Positions 1-9,605 of a DNA stretch of 64,000 nucleotides are shown one piece after another (the first letter of the stretch is position 1; each line of letters opens with the position of its first letter). The stretch lies in NCBI RefSeq assembly GCF_030580855.1, contig NZ_JAUQOP010000003.1, forward strand, positions 186,001 through 250,000, written 5' to 3'. The position numbers were made by a program, and so were the translations under genes. The notes beneath the pieces were generated by a model. That model saw only the letters and a program-made list of their open reading frames with translations, made no database searches and was not told the origin of the DNA. The DNA is from Pseudomonas citrullilanati. Lineage in GTDB: Bacteria; Pseudomonadota; Gammaproteobacteria; Pseudomonadales; Pseudomonadaceae.

Positions 1-274
1 CGGGCACCGGCACCACGCCGTCGACGTCCTCGATTTCCTCCCGGGTGATCCGTTCGGCCTCGGCCGCGGCATCAACCCCCGGCAAGCGCTGGCGAGCGAT
101 GGTATCGATGGCACGCACGCCATGGATCGTCGGCAGGAACGTCGCCACGTCCACGCCGTGGCGCTGGGCCCAGCGGGTCCAGATGCGCTCGGCGGCGGCG
201 ATGGAGTTGAGCAGCGTGCCGTCCATGTCGAACAGGAAGGCACGGTAGGCCGTGGATGAATGTTGTGCAGGCAT
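1..274 (-). CDS. HAD-superfamily sugar/polyol phosphatase, N-terminal part (runs off the window)
   Basis: Read on the minus strand from ATG at 274, the protein begins MPAQHSSTAYRAFLFDMDGT and continues beyond base 1. The DMDGTLLNS stretch at about residues 16-24 is HAD motif I, with the nucleophilic Asp and the +2 acid/base Asp. The helical cap that follows looks like glycerol-3-phosphate or sugar-phosphate phosphatases of the YfbT/GPP type. Catalytic motifs II-IV lie outside the window, so the substrate cannot be judged. It is oriented like the MATE gene upstream of it, which ends 64 bases away. Confidence 0.85.
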   Translation of the reverse strand, partial: MPAQHSSTAYRAFLFDMDGTLLNSIAAAERIWTRWAQRHGVDVATFLPTIHGVRAIDTIARQRLPGVDAAAEAERITREEIEDVDGVVPVP

Positions 275-338
275 TGGGATCCTTGGGTTATCGAACTGCA
301 AAAGAGGAACTCTGCGGTGGGCAGGCGTGACGCTTGAC

Positions 339-1685
339 CTACACCAACCGCTCGATCCGCTGATGTTGCCAGACTCGCTTGTAGTACACCGTCTGCAGCA
401 CCAGCATGCTCAGGTAAGCCACCGGGAACGCCATCCACACACCTTGCAGCCCGAAGTGCGCGTCCAGCAGATAGGCCACCGGCACTTCGACGCCGACGAT
501 GCAGAAAATCGAGATCGCCACCGGCACCAACACCGTGCCGCTGGCGCGCATGATACCGCCGACCACCGCCTGGAAACCGAACACCAGCAGGCTCCAGAGC
601 ATGATGTGCAACAGGTGTTCGGCCTGGACCCGCGCCGCCGGATCGGTGATGAACAGCCCCAGCAGCCAGTGGGACAGCAGGTAGCCCAGCACCACCAGCC
701 CGCCGGTGAGCCAGACGTTGACCAACAACCCCGTGCGCAGGATCGGCCCGAGCCGTTCCAGGCGTCCGGCACCGATGGCCTGGGCGCCGAGGATCGTCGC
801 GGTGATGGCAATCGACAGCGCGGGGAATTGCACGTAGTTGACGATCTGCGTCACCGCGCCATAGGCCGCCGTGGCCTGGGACCCGTGGCGATTGACCAGC
901 GCCAGGATCACCAGTTCCGACACCGAGATCACCACCATCTGCAACCCGGTGGGTAGGCCGATGCCCAGTACCTTGCCGAGGATCTCGCGGTCCAGGCGCA
1001 TCGCCGCGAACAACGCGCGGTCCGGCGCCAGGGCATGTTTGCGGCGGTTCAGGCGCCAGGCCAGCATGAGCATGGCCGACGCCGTGCCCACCAGCCCCGC
1101 CAGCGCCGCACTGCGGATACCCATCTGCGGCAAGCCCAGCCAACCGCGGATCAACGCCGGCGTCAGCAGCAACCCGATACTGGTGGACACCAGCAACGCC
1201 AGCAGCGGCGACAGCGTATCGCTCACGCCGCGCAGCAACTGGGTGAACAGCACGAACACCAGCAGCATCGGCAAGACCCACGCCATCACCCGGGCATACG
1301 CAACAGCATCGTCCAGCACATCGGCCGGTGTCCCCAGGCCTTGCAGCGCCTGGCGCGCGAACACGCTGCCGAGCACCGCCGCCGCCAATCCGATGATCGC
1401 CCCCAGCAACAGCGTCGAACCGGCCACCGCCTTGACCGTCGCGGTTTCGCCGGCGCCATAGGCCTGCCCGATCAGTACCCCTGCCCCCGCGCCCAGGCCG
1501 ATCACCAGCGCGATGAAGAAAAACACCACGGGGAACATTCCCGACACCGCCGCCAAGGACTGGGTGCCGAGCATCTGGCCGATGTAGATGCTGTTGAACG
1601 TGCCGGACATCGATTGCAGGAAGTTGGACAGGACCATGGGGGCCAGGAACAGCAGGTAGGTTTTCCAGAGAGGCGGGGTCGGCAT
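339..1685 (-). CDS. MATE family multidrug/metabolite efflux transporter
   Basis: 448 residues, the usual MATE length, with about twelve hydrophobic segments in two similar halves. The N-terminal half carries the family-type stretches 'VLSNFLQSMSGTFNSIYIGQ' and 'GAGAGVLIGQAYGAGE'. MATE proteins are inner-membrane Na+- or H+-driven antiporters that export cationic drugs or metabolites; the substrate is not predictable here. ATG at 1685 is chosen because the protein starts directly with the amphipathic region before TM1. It may be cotranscribed with the HAD gene downstream (64-base gap). Confidence 0.9.
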   Translation of the reverse strand: MPTPPLWKTYLLFLAPMVLSNFLQSMSGTFNSIYIGQMLGTQSLAAVSGMFPVVFFFIALVIGLGAGAGVLIGQAYGAGETATVKAVAGSTLLLGAIIGLAAAVLGSVFARQALQGLGTPADVLDDAVAYARVMAWVLPMLLVFVLFTQLLRGVSDTLSPLLALLVSTSIGLLLTPALIRGWLGLPQMGIRSAALAGLVGTASAMLMLAWRLNRRKHALAPDRALFAAMRLDREILGKVLGIGLPTGLQMVVISVSELVILALVNRHGSQATAAYGAVTQIVNYVQFPALSIAITATILGAQAIGAGRLERLGPILRTGLLVNVWLTGGLVVLGYLLSHWLLGLFITDPAARVQAEHLLHIMLWSLLVFGFQAVVGGIMRASGTVLVPVAISIFCIVGVEVPVAYLLDAHFGLQGVWMAFPVAYLSMLVLQTVYYKRVWQHQRIERLV

Positions 1686-1736
1686 GGGGACTCTGATGGC
1701 AGGTTCGGGTGTCGGTAATTTAGCGCAATCGGTCCC

Positions 1737-1784
1737 TGTGGCGAGGGGATTTATCCGCGCTGGGTCGTGGAGCGACCCGAGTTT
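1737..1784. repeat. Single Pseudomonas REP-type palindromic element
   Basis: The stretch starting CTGTGGCGAGGGGATTTATC is followed by a short inverted pair, GGTCGTGGAGCGACC. This kind of 'GTGGCGAGGGG' intergenic element is common in fluorescent pseudomonads (from memory). It lies between the MATE gene and the chemotaxis operon. The rest of the 282-base gap (1686-1967) holds no gene I can support; the operon promoter should be here but I could not assign it. Confidence 0.45.
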
Positions 1785-1967
1785 CGTCGGCCCGCCTCGA
1801 CATTTCCTCCATAGCGTCTAGGCTGAGATAGCACAGTGCCATGCACTGCGTAGGTCATTGCCTACAGCGATCGGAATCTGACGACTGGTCTTCAAGTCTG
1901 ACCAGGGGTCGCAGATAACCAGTTATTCGCAATTAACCTGTTCGCAACACTGTTCAAGGACCGAACC

Positions 1968-3185
1968 ATGACGTCGTATTCACACGGTCATTCCTTTTCT
2001 TCCACACAACCCCGCCTCCTCTGGAACCCCGTGCTCGTTGCCGTCGTCGCCGGCATCGGCGTGCTGTCGCTCAACGGCCCGAGCGGCCAGAACACTGCGT
2101 TGAGCGCGGTGCTCCTGGCCTTGGGTGTCGCAGCGGGCGTGTGGGGTGCACGGGTGCAGCGCCGCCAGTTCGACCGTGCATTCGCCGCTGCCATTGCCCA
2201 GCATGAGCGGCACGCCAGCGAACAACTGAGCCATGACGCCAGCGCGCAACTCAACGAGGTCGTGCTCGGCGCCATGCCGATCTGGGCCAAGCAGGTGGAA
2301 AGCTCCCGGCAGCAGACCGAAACCGCGATTGTCTCGCTGACCAGCCGCTTCACTGGCATTTCCTCGCGCCTGGAAGACACCGTGCAAGCCTCGCAACTGG
2401 CCGCTGGCGAGCTGGGCGGCAGTGGTAGCGGCGGTGCCGTGCAAGTGCTCGCCCAGAGCGAAAGCGAACTGGTCCAGCTCATCGATATCTTGAGGACGGC
2501 CCAGACCAGCCGCGATGAAACCCTGGCCCAGGTGCGCAACCTGACCGCCTACACCGGCGAACTGCGGACCATGGCCGCCGACGTCGCGGCCATCGCCGCA
2601 CAGACCAACCTGCTGGCCCTCAACGCCGCCATCGAAGCCGCCCGTGCCGGTGAAGCCGGGCGTGGTTTTGCGGTGGTGGCCGACGCCGTGCGCAGCCTGT
2701 CGAGCAAGTCCAGCGAGACCGGCCAGCAAATGTCGGCCAAGGTCGACATCATCAACACCGCCATTACCCAACTGGTCCAGGCCGCTTCCAGCGGCGCGGA
2801 CCAGGACAGCCACTCGGTCAGTGCCTCCGAGGAAAGCATCCAGCGCGTGCTGGAGCGTTTCAAGAGCGTGACCGGGCGCCTGGCCGACTCGGCCAAGCTG
2901 CTGCAACAGGAAAGCTTCGGGATTCGCGACGAACTCACCGAAGTGCTGGTCAGCCTGCAATTCCAGGATCGGGTCAGCCAGATCCTCAGCCACGTGCGCG
3001 ACAACATCGAAGACCTGCACGTGCACCTGCAGCAGGCCAGCCAGTCTCCCGACCAGGCTGTCGGCATCGACGCCCGCCAATGGCTGGCGCGCATGGAAAC
3101 CACTTATGCCACCGACGAGCAGCGCCGCAACCACCACGGCGACTCGAGCGTGCAACAAGCTTCACAGGAAATAACCTTCTTCTAG
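1968..3185 (+). CDS. Methyl-accepting chemotaxis protein without a sensor domain (first gene of accessory che operon)
   Basis: 405 residues. Two hydrophobic segments (about 19-35 and 45-62) form a hairpin with only a short loop, so no periplasmic ligand domain is visible and no HAMP domain follows. The cytoplasmic part is a methyl-accepting signalling bundle with the highly conserved hairpin tip, including [18 protein letters not shown] (about residues 212-229) and [12 protein letters not shown]. This tip binds CheA/CheW. The protein ends in EITFF, resembling the end of the second MCP of the operon (EFTRF). ATG at 1968. It is followed 11 bases later by cheY and probably senses cytoplasmic or membrane state. 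Confidence 0.92.
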   Translation: MTSYSHGHSFSSTQPRLLWNPVLVAVVAGIGVLSLNGPSGQNTALSAVLLALGVAAGVWGARVQRRQFDRAFAAAIAQHERHASEQLSHDASAQLNEVVLGAMPIWAKQVESSRQQTETAIVSLTSRFTGISSRLEDTVQASQLAAGELGGSGSGGAVQVLAQSESELVQLIDILRTAQTSRDETLAQVRNLTAYTGELRTMAADVAAIAAQTNLLALNAAIEAARAGEAGRGFAVVADAVRSLSSKSSETGQQMSAKVDIINTAITQLVQAASSGADQDSHSVSASEESIQRVLERFKSVTGRLADSAKLLQQESFGIRDELTEVLVSLQFQDRVSQILSHVRDNIEDLHVHLQQASQSPDQAVGIDARQWLARMETTYATDEQRRNHHGDSSVQQASQEITFF

Positions 3186-3196
3186 GAGAGCCGTTC

Positions 3197-3565
3197 ATGG
3201 CTAAAAGTGTATTGGTTGTCGACGACTCCGCGAGCGTTCGGCAGGTCGTCGGCATCGCGTTGAAAAGTGCCGGCTACGACGTGATCGAGGCCAGCGATGG
3301 CAAGGATGCGCTGGGCAAGCTGAACGGGCAGAAAGTCCACTTGATCATCAGTGACGTGAACATGCCGAACATGGACGGCATCACCTTCGTCAAGGAGGTC
3401 AAGAAGCTGGCGAGCTACAAGTTCACGCCGATCATCATGCTGACCACCGAATCCCAGGAATCGAAGAAACAGGAAGGCCAGGCGGCCGGTGCCAAGGCCT
3501 GGGTGGTCAAGCCGTTCCAGCCGGCGCAGATGCTGGCGGCGGTGTCCAAACTGATTCTGCCTTGA
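3197..3565 (+). CDS. cheY: CheY-like single-domain response regulator
   Basis: 122 residues, a stand-alone receiver domain. The acidic pair is at Asp9/Asp10 (VLVVDDSASVRQ), the phospho-acceptor Asp53 lies in LIISDVNMPNMDG, a Thr-containing LTTES follows, and the conserved Lys is in VVKPFQPAQML. It is expected to take phosphate from the CheA encoded two genes downstream and pass the signal to an effector. The start ATG at 3197 is supported by AGGAG at 3184-3188; longer in-frame readings run into the preceding mcp. No cheZ phosphatase is present in the operon. Confidence 0.95.
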   Translation: MAKSVLVVDDSASVRQVVGIALKSAGYDVIEASDGKDALGKLNGQKVHLIISDVNMPNMDGITFVKEVKKLASYKFTPIIMLTTESQESKKQEGQAAGAKAWVVKPFQPAQMLAAVSKLILP

Positions 3566-3580
3566 TGGCTGGAGGCTGCA

Positions 3581-3865
3581 ATGCCCTTGTTGTACGAGAC
3601 CGTCGATGACACCGCGCAGGTGCAGATCGACGGCGAACTGACGATCTACACCGCCGCCGACCTGTCCGCGCAGTGGCTGCCCCACTTGGGGGCTACGCCG
3701 CGCATGGAGGTGGACCTGTCGCAGGTCACTGAAATGGACGGCGCCGGCCTGCAATTGCTGCTGATGGCATTGCGCGAGGCGCCCAAGGCCGGCACCCAGC
3801 TGACCCTGACCGGCCGCAGCAAGGCCGTCACCGAAACACTCGAGCTGTGCAACCTGCCGGCCTAG
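3581..3865 (+). CDS. STAS-domain protein of the chemotaxis operon
   Basis: 94 residues forming a single STAS (anti-sigma-factor antagonist-like) domain, lying between cheY and cheA. The region around the usual phosphorylation site reads EMDGAGLQLLLMAL. In SpoIIAA-type proteins a Ser or Thr follows the Asp; here it is Gly, so regulation by phosphorylation at that residue is not expected. STAS proteins are recurrent members of some accessory che operons, but their role there is poorly defined. ATG at 3581 follows cheY by 15 bases. Confidence 0.88.
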   Translation: MPLLYETVDDTAQVQIDGELTIYTAADLSAQWLPHLGATPRMEVDLSQVTEMDGAGLQLLLMALREAPKAGTQLTLTGRSKAVTETLELCNLPA

Positions 3866-3893
3866 GGCCTCGCGACCCGACACGACAAAGGAA

Positions 3894-6002
3894 ATGAGCG
3901 TGAGCATCAATCTCGATCAGGCACAACAGACCTTCATCGTCGAGGCACGGGAACAGTTGCAGGCGATGGAAGAGTCGTTGCTGCAACTGGAAACCAACCC
4001 CGGCGACGATGACGCCATCGGCGCGATCTTCCGTGCGGCCCACACCATCAAGGGCTCGGCCGGGCTGTTCGGCCTGGAACCGATCGTCAGCTTCACCCAC
4101 ATCGTCGAGGACGTACTCGATCGCCTGCGCAATGGCAGCGTCGAGGTGGACACCGGCCTGATCGCCGTGTTGCTCAAGTCCAGCGATCACATGCTGGAAC
4201 TGATCAACGTGGTGGCCAACCAGGGCGGGACGCTGACGCCGCCGGCGTTGAAGCGGGAGATGGAACTGTGCCAGGTCCTGCAGGAATACCAGGCGCCCCC
4301 TTCCACCGAGGCACCGGCCGCAGCCAGCCAGATCGCAGCGGACGCACCCGCCGAAACGCGCCTCTGGCACATTTCCCTGCGTTTCGGCCTGGAGGTGTTC
4401 CGCAATGGCATGGACCCGCTGTCGTTCCTGCGCTACCTGCAAACCCTCGGTGAAATCGTCGACCTCACCACCCTGACGGACGCACTGCCCGCCATCGAGG
4501 CCTGGGACGCCGAATCCTGCTACCTGGGCTTCGACATCACGTTCCGCTCGGCGGCCAGCCACCAGGCGATCAACGAAGTCTTCGATTTCGTCCGCGAAGA
4601 CTGCGTCATCGAAATCGACGCCGCCGAGGACGAGGATGCCGCGCCCGCGTCGAACACCGGCCTGGTCACCACCCAGCCTGAGCAGCCCGAGGAAAACACC
4701 GCGTTGGTCGCCACCGGCGAGTTGCTGCCGGACCAGCGCAAGACCCCACGCACGTCGTCCCGGGTCGCCGTCGACAGACAGCCGGCGACGACCGACAACA
4801 AGGCCAAGGACGGCAGCTACGTCAGGGTCAACGCCGACAAGCTGGACGAGCTGATCAACCTGGTGGGCGAACTGGTCATCGCCAGCGCTGGCGCGAGCCT
4901 GCTGGCGCGCACCTGCCATAACGCGCCGTTGCAGGAGTCCACCTCCAGCGTGTCCGCCCTGGTGGAAGAAATCCTCGACGGCGCCCTGCGCCTGCGCATG
5001 ATCCCCATCGGCGAAACCTTCAACCGCTTCCGCCGGGTGGTGCGCGACGTCAGCCAGGAATTGGGCAAGGACATCGACCTGATCATCAATGGCGCGGAAA
5101 CCGAGCTGGACAAGACCGTGGTGGAAAAGATCGGCGACCCGCTCATGCACTTGTTGCGCAACGCCATGGACCACGGCATCGAAACCGCCGAGGCGCGGCT
5201 GGCGGCCGGCAAGCCGGCCAAGGGCCACTTGCACCTCAACGCCTACCACGACTCGGGCAACATCGTGCTGGAAATCGCCGACGATGGCGCCGGCCTGAAC
5301 CGCGACCGCATCCTGGAAAAAGCCCAGGAGCGCGGCCTGGTGGCGCCCGGCGCCAACCCCACCGACCAGGAGATCTACAACCTGATCTTCGAACCGGGCT
5401 TCTCCACCGCCCAGGCCGTGACCAGCCTGTCCGGACGGGGCGTGGGCATGGACGTGGTCAAGCGCAACATCACCCTGCTGCGCGGCACCGTCGACCTGGA
5501 CAGCCAGCCGGGCCAGGGCACCGTGGTGCGCATCCGCCTGCCGCTGACCCTGGCGATCATCAATGGCTTCCTGGTGGGCATCGACCAGTCCACCTACGTC
5601 ATCCCCCTGGACATGGTCCAGGAGTGCGTCGAACTGAGCGAGGACGACGGCATCGCCAGTCGCGAACAGGGTTACCTCGACCTGCGCGGCGAGGTCCTGC
5701 CGCTGGTCTACCTGCGCGACCATTTCAACCACGAAGGCCCGGCCGCGCGCCGGCAGAACGTGGTGGTGGTGCGCTACGCCGAACTCAAGGCCGGGCTGGT
5801 GGTGGATGACCTGCTGGGCGAGTTCCAGACCGTCATCAAGCCCCTGGGCAAGTTGTTCGGCGCCCTGCGCGGCATCAGCGGCTCGACCATCCTCGGCAGC
5901 GGCGCCGTGGCGCTGATTCTCGACATCCCGGCGCTGCTGACCCAGATCACCCAGTTAGAAAACCGCTACACAACTCAATTCCAACAAGCCACTGCTCGCT
6001 GA
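3894..6002 (+). CDS. cheA: Chemotaxis histidine kinase CheA
   Basis: 702 residues. The P1 (HPt) domain has the phosphorylated His50 in AAHTIKGSAGLFG. A divergent central region (about 155-235) probably binds the response regulators. A proline/charged linker follows, then the dimerisation domain beginning near NADKLDELINLVGELV. The HATPase has the N-box HLLRNAMDHGIE, the G-box GRGVGMDVVKRNI and a G2 element. The CheW-like P5 domain fills the C-terminal 140 residues. It autophosphorylates and passes phosphate to the CheY and CheB of the same operon. ATG at 3894; a GTG two codons in is an alternative. Confidence 0.96.
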   Translation: MSVSINLDQAQQTFIVEAREQLQAMEESLLQLETNPGDDDAIGAIFRAAHTIKGSAGLFGLEPIVSFTHIVEDVLDRLRNGSVEVDTGLIAVLLKSSDHMLELINVVANQGGTLTPPALKREMELCQVLQEYQAPPSTEAPAAASQIAADAPAETRLWHISLRFGLEVFRNGMDPLSFLRYLQTLGEIVDLTTLTDALPAIEAWDAESCYLGFDITFRSAASHQAINEVFDFVREDCVIEIDAAEDEDAAPASNTGLVTTQPEQPEENTALVATGELLPDQRKTPRTSSRVAVDRQPATTDNKAKDGSYVRVNADKLDELINLVGELVIASAGASLLARTCHNAPLQESTSSVSALVEEILDGALRLRMIPIGETFNRFRRVVRDVSQELGKDIDLIINGAETELDKTVVEKIGDPLMHLLRNAMDHGIETAEARLAAGKPAKGHLHLNAYHDSGNIVLEIADDGAGLNRDRILEKAQERGLVAPGANPTDQEIYNLIFEPGFSTAQAVTSLSGRGVGMDVVKRNITLLRGTVDLDSQPGQGTVVRIRLPLTLAIINGFLVGIDQSTYVIPLDMVQECVELSEDDGIASREQGYLDLRGEVLPLVYLRDHFNHEGPAARRQNVVVVRYAELKAGLVVDDLLGEFQTVIKPLGKLFGALRGISGSTILGSGAVALILDIPALLTQITQLENRYTTQFQQATAR

Positions 6003-6035
6003 CGCTTTAGCAATTCCATGGAGAGGTATTCCCCA

Positions 6036-7694
6036 ATGAAATGGTTCTACGATCTTAGAATCGCCACCAAACTGATCACGTCATTTCTGGTCGTGCTGGC
6101 CCTGACCGCTGCCATGGGCGTGTTCTCGATCATGCAGTTGGGCGAGGTGAACGGCACCACCGTCGAAATCCGCGAAAACTGGATGCCGTCCATGCGTGCC
6201 GCCTCGGGCATGCGCTTCTTCGCGGCCAGCTATCGCCTGAAAGAAAATCGCCACATCGCTGCCGACTCCGACCAGGAGCGCGCGCAGCTCGAACAGGAAG
6301 CCCAAGAAGCCAGGAAAGCCGTCGAAACGCGCCTGGCGACTTACAAAGAATTGCTCTCCAACGCCGAGGACCGCCAGCTGTTCGAAGCCGTCAGCAATGA
6401 CTGGGCCGCGTACCTGGTGACCAGCAAGGACCTGCTTGCGCTGTCCCGGCAGGGCCTGACCGACCAGGCCCATGCGCTGCTCAAGGGTGAATCCAAGCGG
6501 CAGTTCGACCTGGTGACCGCCGACCTGCAGAAACTGGTAGAGCTCAACGATGCCGGGGCCGCGGCCGCCAGCAAGCGTGGCGCCCAATTGTTCGAACAAT
6601 CGCGCCTGTCGATCATTGCCGTGCTGGCGGCGGCCCTGCTGGTGGGCCTGGGCCTGGCACTGTTCATCTCGCGGATCATTTCCCGCCCGCTGAAACAGGC
6701 CGCATCGGTCGCCGAGCAACTGGCCGAAGGCAACCTGAACGCGAAAATCGAAGCCGGCTCCAAGGACGAAACCGGCATGGTGCTCAACGCCATGCAGAAT
6801 ATGGTCGGCAAGCTCGCCCATATCATCGGTGAAGTGCGCAACGCCGCGGACAACCTGGCCAGCGCCTCCGAAGAAGTCAGCGCCACCGCGCAATCCATGA
6901 GCCAGGCCACCAGCGAACAGGCGGCCAGCGTCGAGGAAACCAGCGCCTCCATCGAACAGATGAGCGCCAGCATCAACCAGAACACCGAGAACGCCAAGGT
7001 CACCGACGGCATGGCCAGCAAGGCCGCCAAGGAAGCCACCGAAGGTGGCGATTCGGTGCAGCAGACCGTGGTGGCGATGAAGAAAATCGCCCAGCGCATC
7101 AGCATCATCGACGACATCGCCTACCAGACCAACCTGCTGGCACTCAACGCCGCCATCGAAGCGGCCCGTGCCGGGGAACACGGCAAGGGCTTCGCCGTCG
7201 TCGCCGCCGAGGTGCGCAAGCTGGCCGAGCGCAGCCAGGTGGCGGCCCAGGAAATCGGCGAGCTGTCCTCCAGCAGCGTCGACATGGCCGAGACCGCCGG
7301 GCACTTGCTCAACGAGATGGTCCCGTCCATCAACAAGACCTCGGACCTGGTACAGGAAATCAGCGCCGCCTCCGAGGAGCAGGCTGCCGGCGTGGCGCAG
7401 ATCAACACCGCCATGACCCAGCTCAACCAGGTGACCCAGCAGAACGCTTCCAGCAGCGAGGAGCTGGCCGCCACCGCCGAGGAAATGAGCAGCCAGGCCG
7501 AGCAACTGCAACAGGCCATGAGCTTCTTCACCCTGGACACGCCACCCAAGTCGGCCAGCCAACCGCTGAAAGTCGACAACACCCCGGGCCCGTCCAGCCG
7601 TAAACCGGCACGCGCCGCCGTACCCGCCCTGCCCAAGGCCTTTGCCTACAGCATGGCGAGCGCTCCGGACGAATCCGAATTCACCCGGTTCTGA
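6036..7694 (+). CDS. Transmembrane methyl-accepting chemotaxis protein with 4-helix-bundle sensor
   Basis: 552 residues from ATG 6036 ([13 protein letters not shown]), chosen over ATG 6018 because GGAGAGG lies at 6020-6026. TM1 is at about 12-31. A periplasmic helical domain of about 155 residues resembles 4HB_MCP sensors. TM2 is at about 186-206, followed by HAMP and a full signalling bundle with [19 protein letters not shown]. The C-terminus ESEFTRF ends in an aromatic pentapeptide. Unlike the first MCP of the operon, this one has an external sensor. Ligand unknown; it is encoded between cheA and cheW and so probably feeds that kinase. Confidence 0.93.
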   Translation: MKWFYDLRIATKLITSFLVVLALTAAMGVFSIMQLGEVNGTTVEIRENWMPSMRAASGMRFFAASYRLKENRHIAADSDQERAQLEQEAQEARKAVETRLATYKELLSNAEDRQLFEAVSNDWAAYLVTSKDLLALSRQGLTDQAHALLKGESKRQFDLVTADLQKLVELNDAGAAAASKRGAQLFEQSRLSIIAVLAAALLVGLGLALFISRIISRPLKQAASVAEQLAEGNLNAKIEAGSKDETGMVLNAMQNMVGKLAHIIGEVRNAADNLASASEEVSATAQSMSQATSEQAASVEETSASIEQMSASINQNTENAKVTDGMASKAAKEATEGGDSVQQTVVAMKKIAQRISIIDDIAYQTNLLALNAAIEAARAGEHGKGFAVVAAEVRKLAERSQVAAQEIGELSSSSVDMAETAGHLLNEMVPSINKTSDLVQEISAASEEQAAGVAQINTAMTQLNQVTQQNASSSEELAATAEEMSSQAEQLQQAMSFFTLDTPPKSASQPLKVDNTPGPSSRKPARAAVPALPKAFAYSMASAPDESEFTRF

Positions 7695-7733
7695 CGGTCG
7701 GTTTCCACAGGCCCGCATAAAGGAGATACAGGC

Positions 7734-8270
7734 ATGGGCGCCATCGCTACGACACGTCAGGCCGCCATCGCGGTTGAGGAAGAAGCGCAGTACCTGACAT
7801 TCATGCTCGGCACGGAGATGTTTGCCATCGGCATCCTGTGCATCAAGGAAATCATCGAATACGGCAACCTGACGGTGGTGCCGATGATGCCGGCCTTCGT
7901 GCGCGGGGTGATCAACCTGCGTGGCGCGGTCGTGCCCGTGGTGGACCTGTCGGCGCGGTTCGGCCGGCAGAACTCGGCGATCACCCGGCGCTCGTGCGTG
8001 GTGATCATCGAAGCCAGCACCGAGGACGGTCACGCCCAGGACATCGGCCTGCTGGTGGACACGGTGTCGGCCGTACTGGAAATCCCGGCCTCGCAGATCG
8101 AGCCGCCGCCGAGCTTCGGGGCGAAGATCCGCGCCGATTTCATCAGCGGCATGGCCAAGGTCGATGGCAAGTTCGTCATCGTGCTGGAGGTAGGCCGCGT
8201 GCTCTCCATCGATGAAATGTCGCAACTCGCCGAAGCCAGCCCCAGCGCGCTGGAAGTCGAGGCACCGTGA
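7734..8270 (+). CDS. cheW: Chemotaxis coupling protein CheW
   Basis: 178 residues. A single CheW domain begins at YLTFMLGTEMFAIGI, with the typical VRGVINLRGAVVPVVDLSARFG segment that couples receptors to CheA (shown as families describe it). Length is usual. ATG 7734 follows AAGGAGAT at 7719-7726. Its stop codon overlaps the next start (GTGA at 8267-8270), so translational coupling with cheR is likely. Confidence 0.95.
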   Translation: MGAIATTRQAAIAVEEEAQYLTFMLGTEMFAIGILCIKEIIEYGNLTVVPMMPAFVRGVINLRGAVVPVVDLSARFGRQNSAITRRSCVVIIEASTEDGHAQDIGLLVDTVSAVLEIPASQIEPPPSFGAKIRADFISGMAKVDGKFVIVLEVGRVLSIDEMSQLAEASPSALEVEAP

Positions 8271-9103
8271 ACGTCGACAGTTGCAAGGAACGCACCGTGA
8301 ATTCAGTGGCCCTCAGCGACCGGGAGTTCAGCCAGTTTCAATCCTGGCTGTACCAGGCCGCCGGCATCAACCTGTCCGAGGCCAAGAAAGCCCTGGTGGC
8401 CGGACGCCTGTTCAAGCGCCTCAAGCACTATGGGCTGGACAGCTACGGCGATTATTTCAAGCTGATCATGAACGGCCAGCGCACCGATGAATTGCAGGTG
8501 GCGCTGGACCTGCTCACCACCAACGAAACGTACTTTTTCCGCGAGCCCAAGCATTTCGACTTCCTGCGCCAGCAGGTGCTGCCCAATGCCACGCCGGGCA
8601 AGACCTTCCGCCTGTGGAGCGCCGCCAGTTCATCGGGAGAAGAACCCTACAGCCTGGCGATGACCCTGGCCGAAGGCCTCGGGACCACGCCCTGGGAAGT
8701 GATTGGCTCGGACATCAGCAGCCAGGTGCTGGCCAAGGCCCGTTCCGGGCATTACCCGATGGAAAGGGCACGCACCCTGCCCCATCCGCTGCTGGTGAAG
8801 TACTGCCTCAAGGGCACCGGCAGCCAGCAAGGCACGTTTCTCATCGACCGGGCGCTGCGCAGCCGGGTCCACTTCATCCAGGTCAACCTCAACGAGACGT
8901 TGCCGGACCTGGGGGAGTTCGACGTGATCTTCCTGCGCAACGTCATGATCTATTTCGACCAGCCCACCAAGAGCAAGGTCGTCGCCCGCCTGATCCCCCG
9001 GCTCAAGCCCGGCGGCTACTTCATCGTCAGCCATTCGGAAAGCCTCAACGGCGTGTCCGATGCCCTGAAACTGGTGGCCCCTTCGATCTATCGCAAACCA
9101 TGA
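8267..9103 (+). CDS. cheR: Chemotaxis protein methyltransferase CheR
   Basis: 278 residues from GTG 8267, which overlaps the cheW stop. A second GTG at 8297 has a better ribosome site (AAGGA at 8285-8289) and may be the true start, giving 268 residues. The N-terminal helical domain is followed by the SAM-binding domain with FRLWSAASSSGEEPYS and FLRNVMIYFDQP. It methylates glutamates on the signalling helices of the receptors encoded in the operon. Its stop overlaps the cheD start (ATGA at 9100-9103). Confidence 0.94.
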   Translation: MNVDSCKERTVNSVALSDREFSQFQSWLYQAAGINLSEAKKALVAGRLFKRLKHYGLDSYGDYFKLIMNGQRTDELQVALDLLTTNETYFFREPKHFDFLRQQVLPNATPGKTFRLWSAASSSGEEPYSLAMTLAEGLGTTPWEVIGSDISSQVLAKARSGHYPMERARTLPHPLLVKYCLKGTGSQQGTFLIDRALRSRVHFIQVNLNETLPDLGEFDVIFLRNVMIYFDQPTKSKVVARLIPRLKPGGYFIVSHSESLNGVSDALKLVAPSIYRKP

Positions 9104-9603
9104 GTGCCATGCTGAAGTTCAGGGACGTGGAAGAGGTGTACCTGGCGCCGGGTGAGTTTCGCTTCGCCACCTGCCCGACCCGGCTGCGCACGATCCTCGG
9201 TTCCTGCGTGGCGATCACGCTGTGGCACCCAGAGCGCAAGATCGGCGGCATGTGCCATTTCATGCTGCCCAGCCGCACGCGCTGCTCCACGGCACTCAAC
9301 GGCTTGTACGCCGACGAGGCCATCGAGCTGTTCATCCGCCAGGCCCGGGCCCACGGGACCCACCCCGAAGACTACCAACTCAAGCTGTTCGGCGGCGGCG
9401 AGATGTTTCCCGAGCTGCAACGCCATGTGCCCTACGGTGACGTGGCGCGGCTGAACATCAACGCCGCGCTGGAAATGACCGCCCTCTACCACCTCGACCT
9501 GATCGCCCAGGACATGGGCAGCACCGGCTACCGAAGCATCATCTTCGACCTGTGCAACGGCGACGTGTGGGTCAGGCACCAACCGATAAGGACCCGGCAT
9601 TGA
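9100..9603 (+). CDS. cheD: Receptor glutamine deamidase CheD
   Basis: 167 residues from ATG 9100, which overlaps the cheR stop by four bases. The motif [15 protein letters not shown] has the catalytic Cys, and GGMCHFMLP has the catalytic His. CheD deamidates glutamines of receptors and, in some bacteria, modulates a CheC phosphatase; no cheC is seen here. Its presence with cheR and cheB gives this operon a complete adaptation set. Confidence 0.94.
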   Translation: MSAMLKFRDVEEVYLAPGEFRFATCPTRLRTILGSCVAITLWHPERKIGGMCHFMLPSRTRCSTALNGLYADEAIELFIRQARAHGTHPEDYQLKLFGGGEMFPELQRHVPYGDVARLNINAALEMTALYHLDLIAQDMGSTGYRSIIFDLCNGDVWVRHQPIRTRH

Positions 9604-9605
9604 CC

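Noticed and set aside
3828..5732. Open frame of 634 codons on the minus strand opposite cheA
   Set aside because: High-GC shadow of cheA; its His/Gln/Val/Asp-rich composition is typical of antisense frames, and cheA itself is fully supported by domains.
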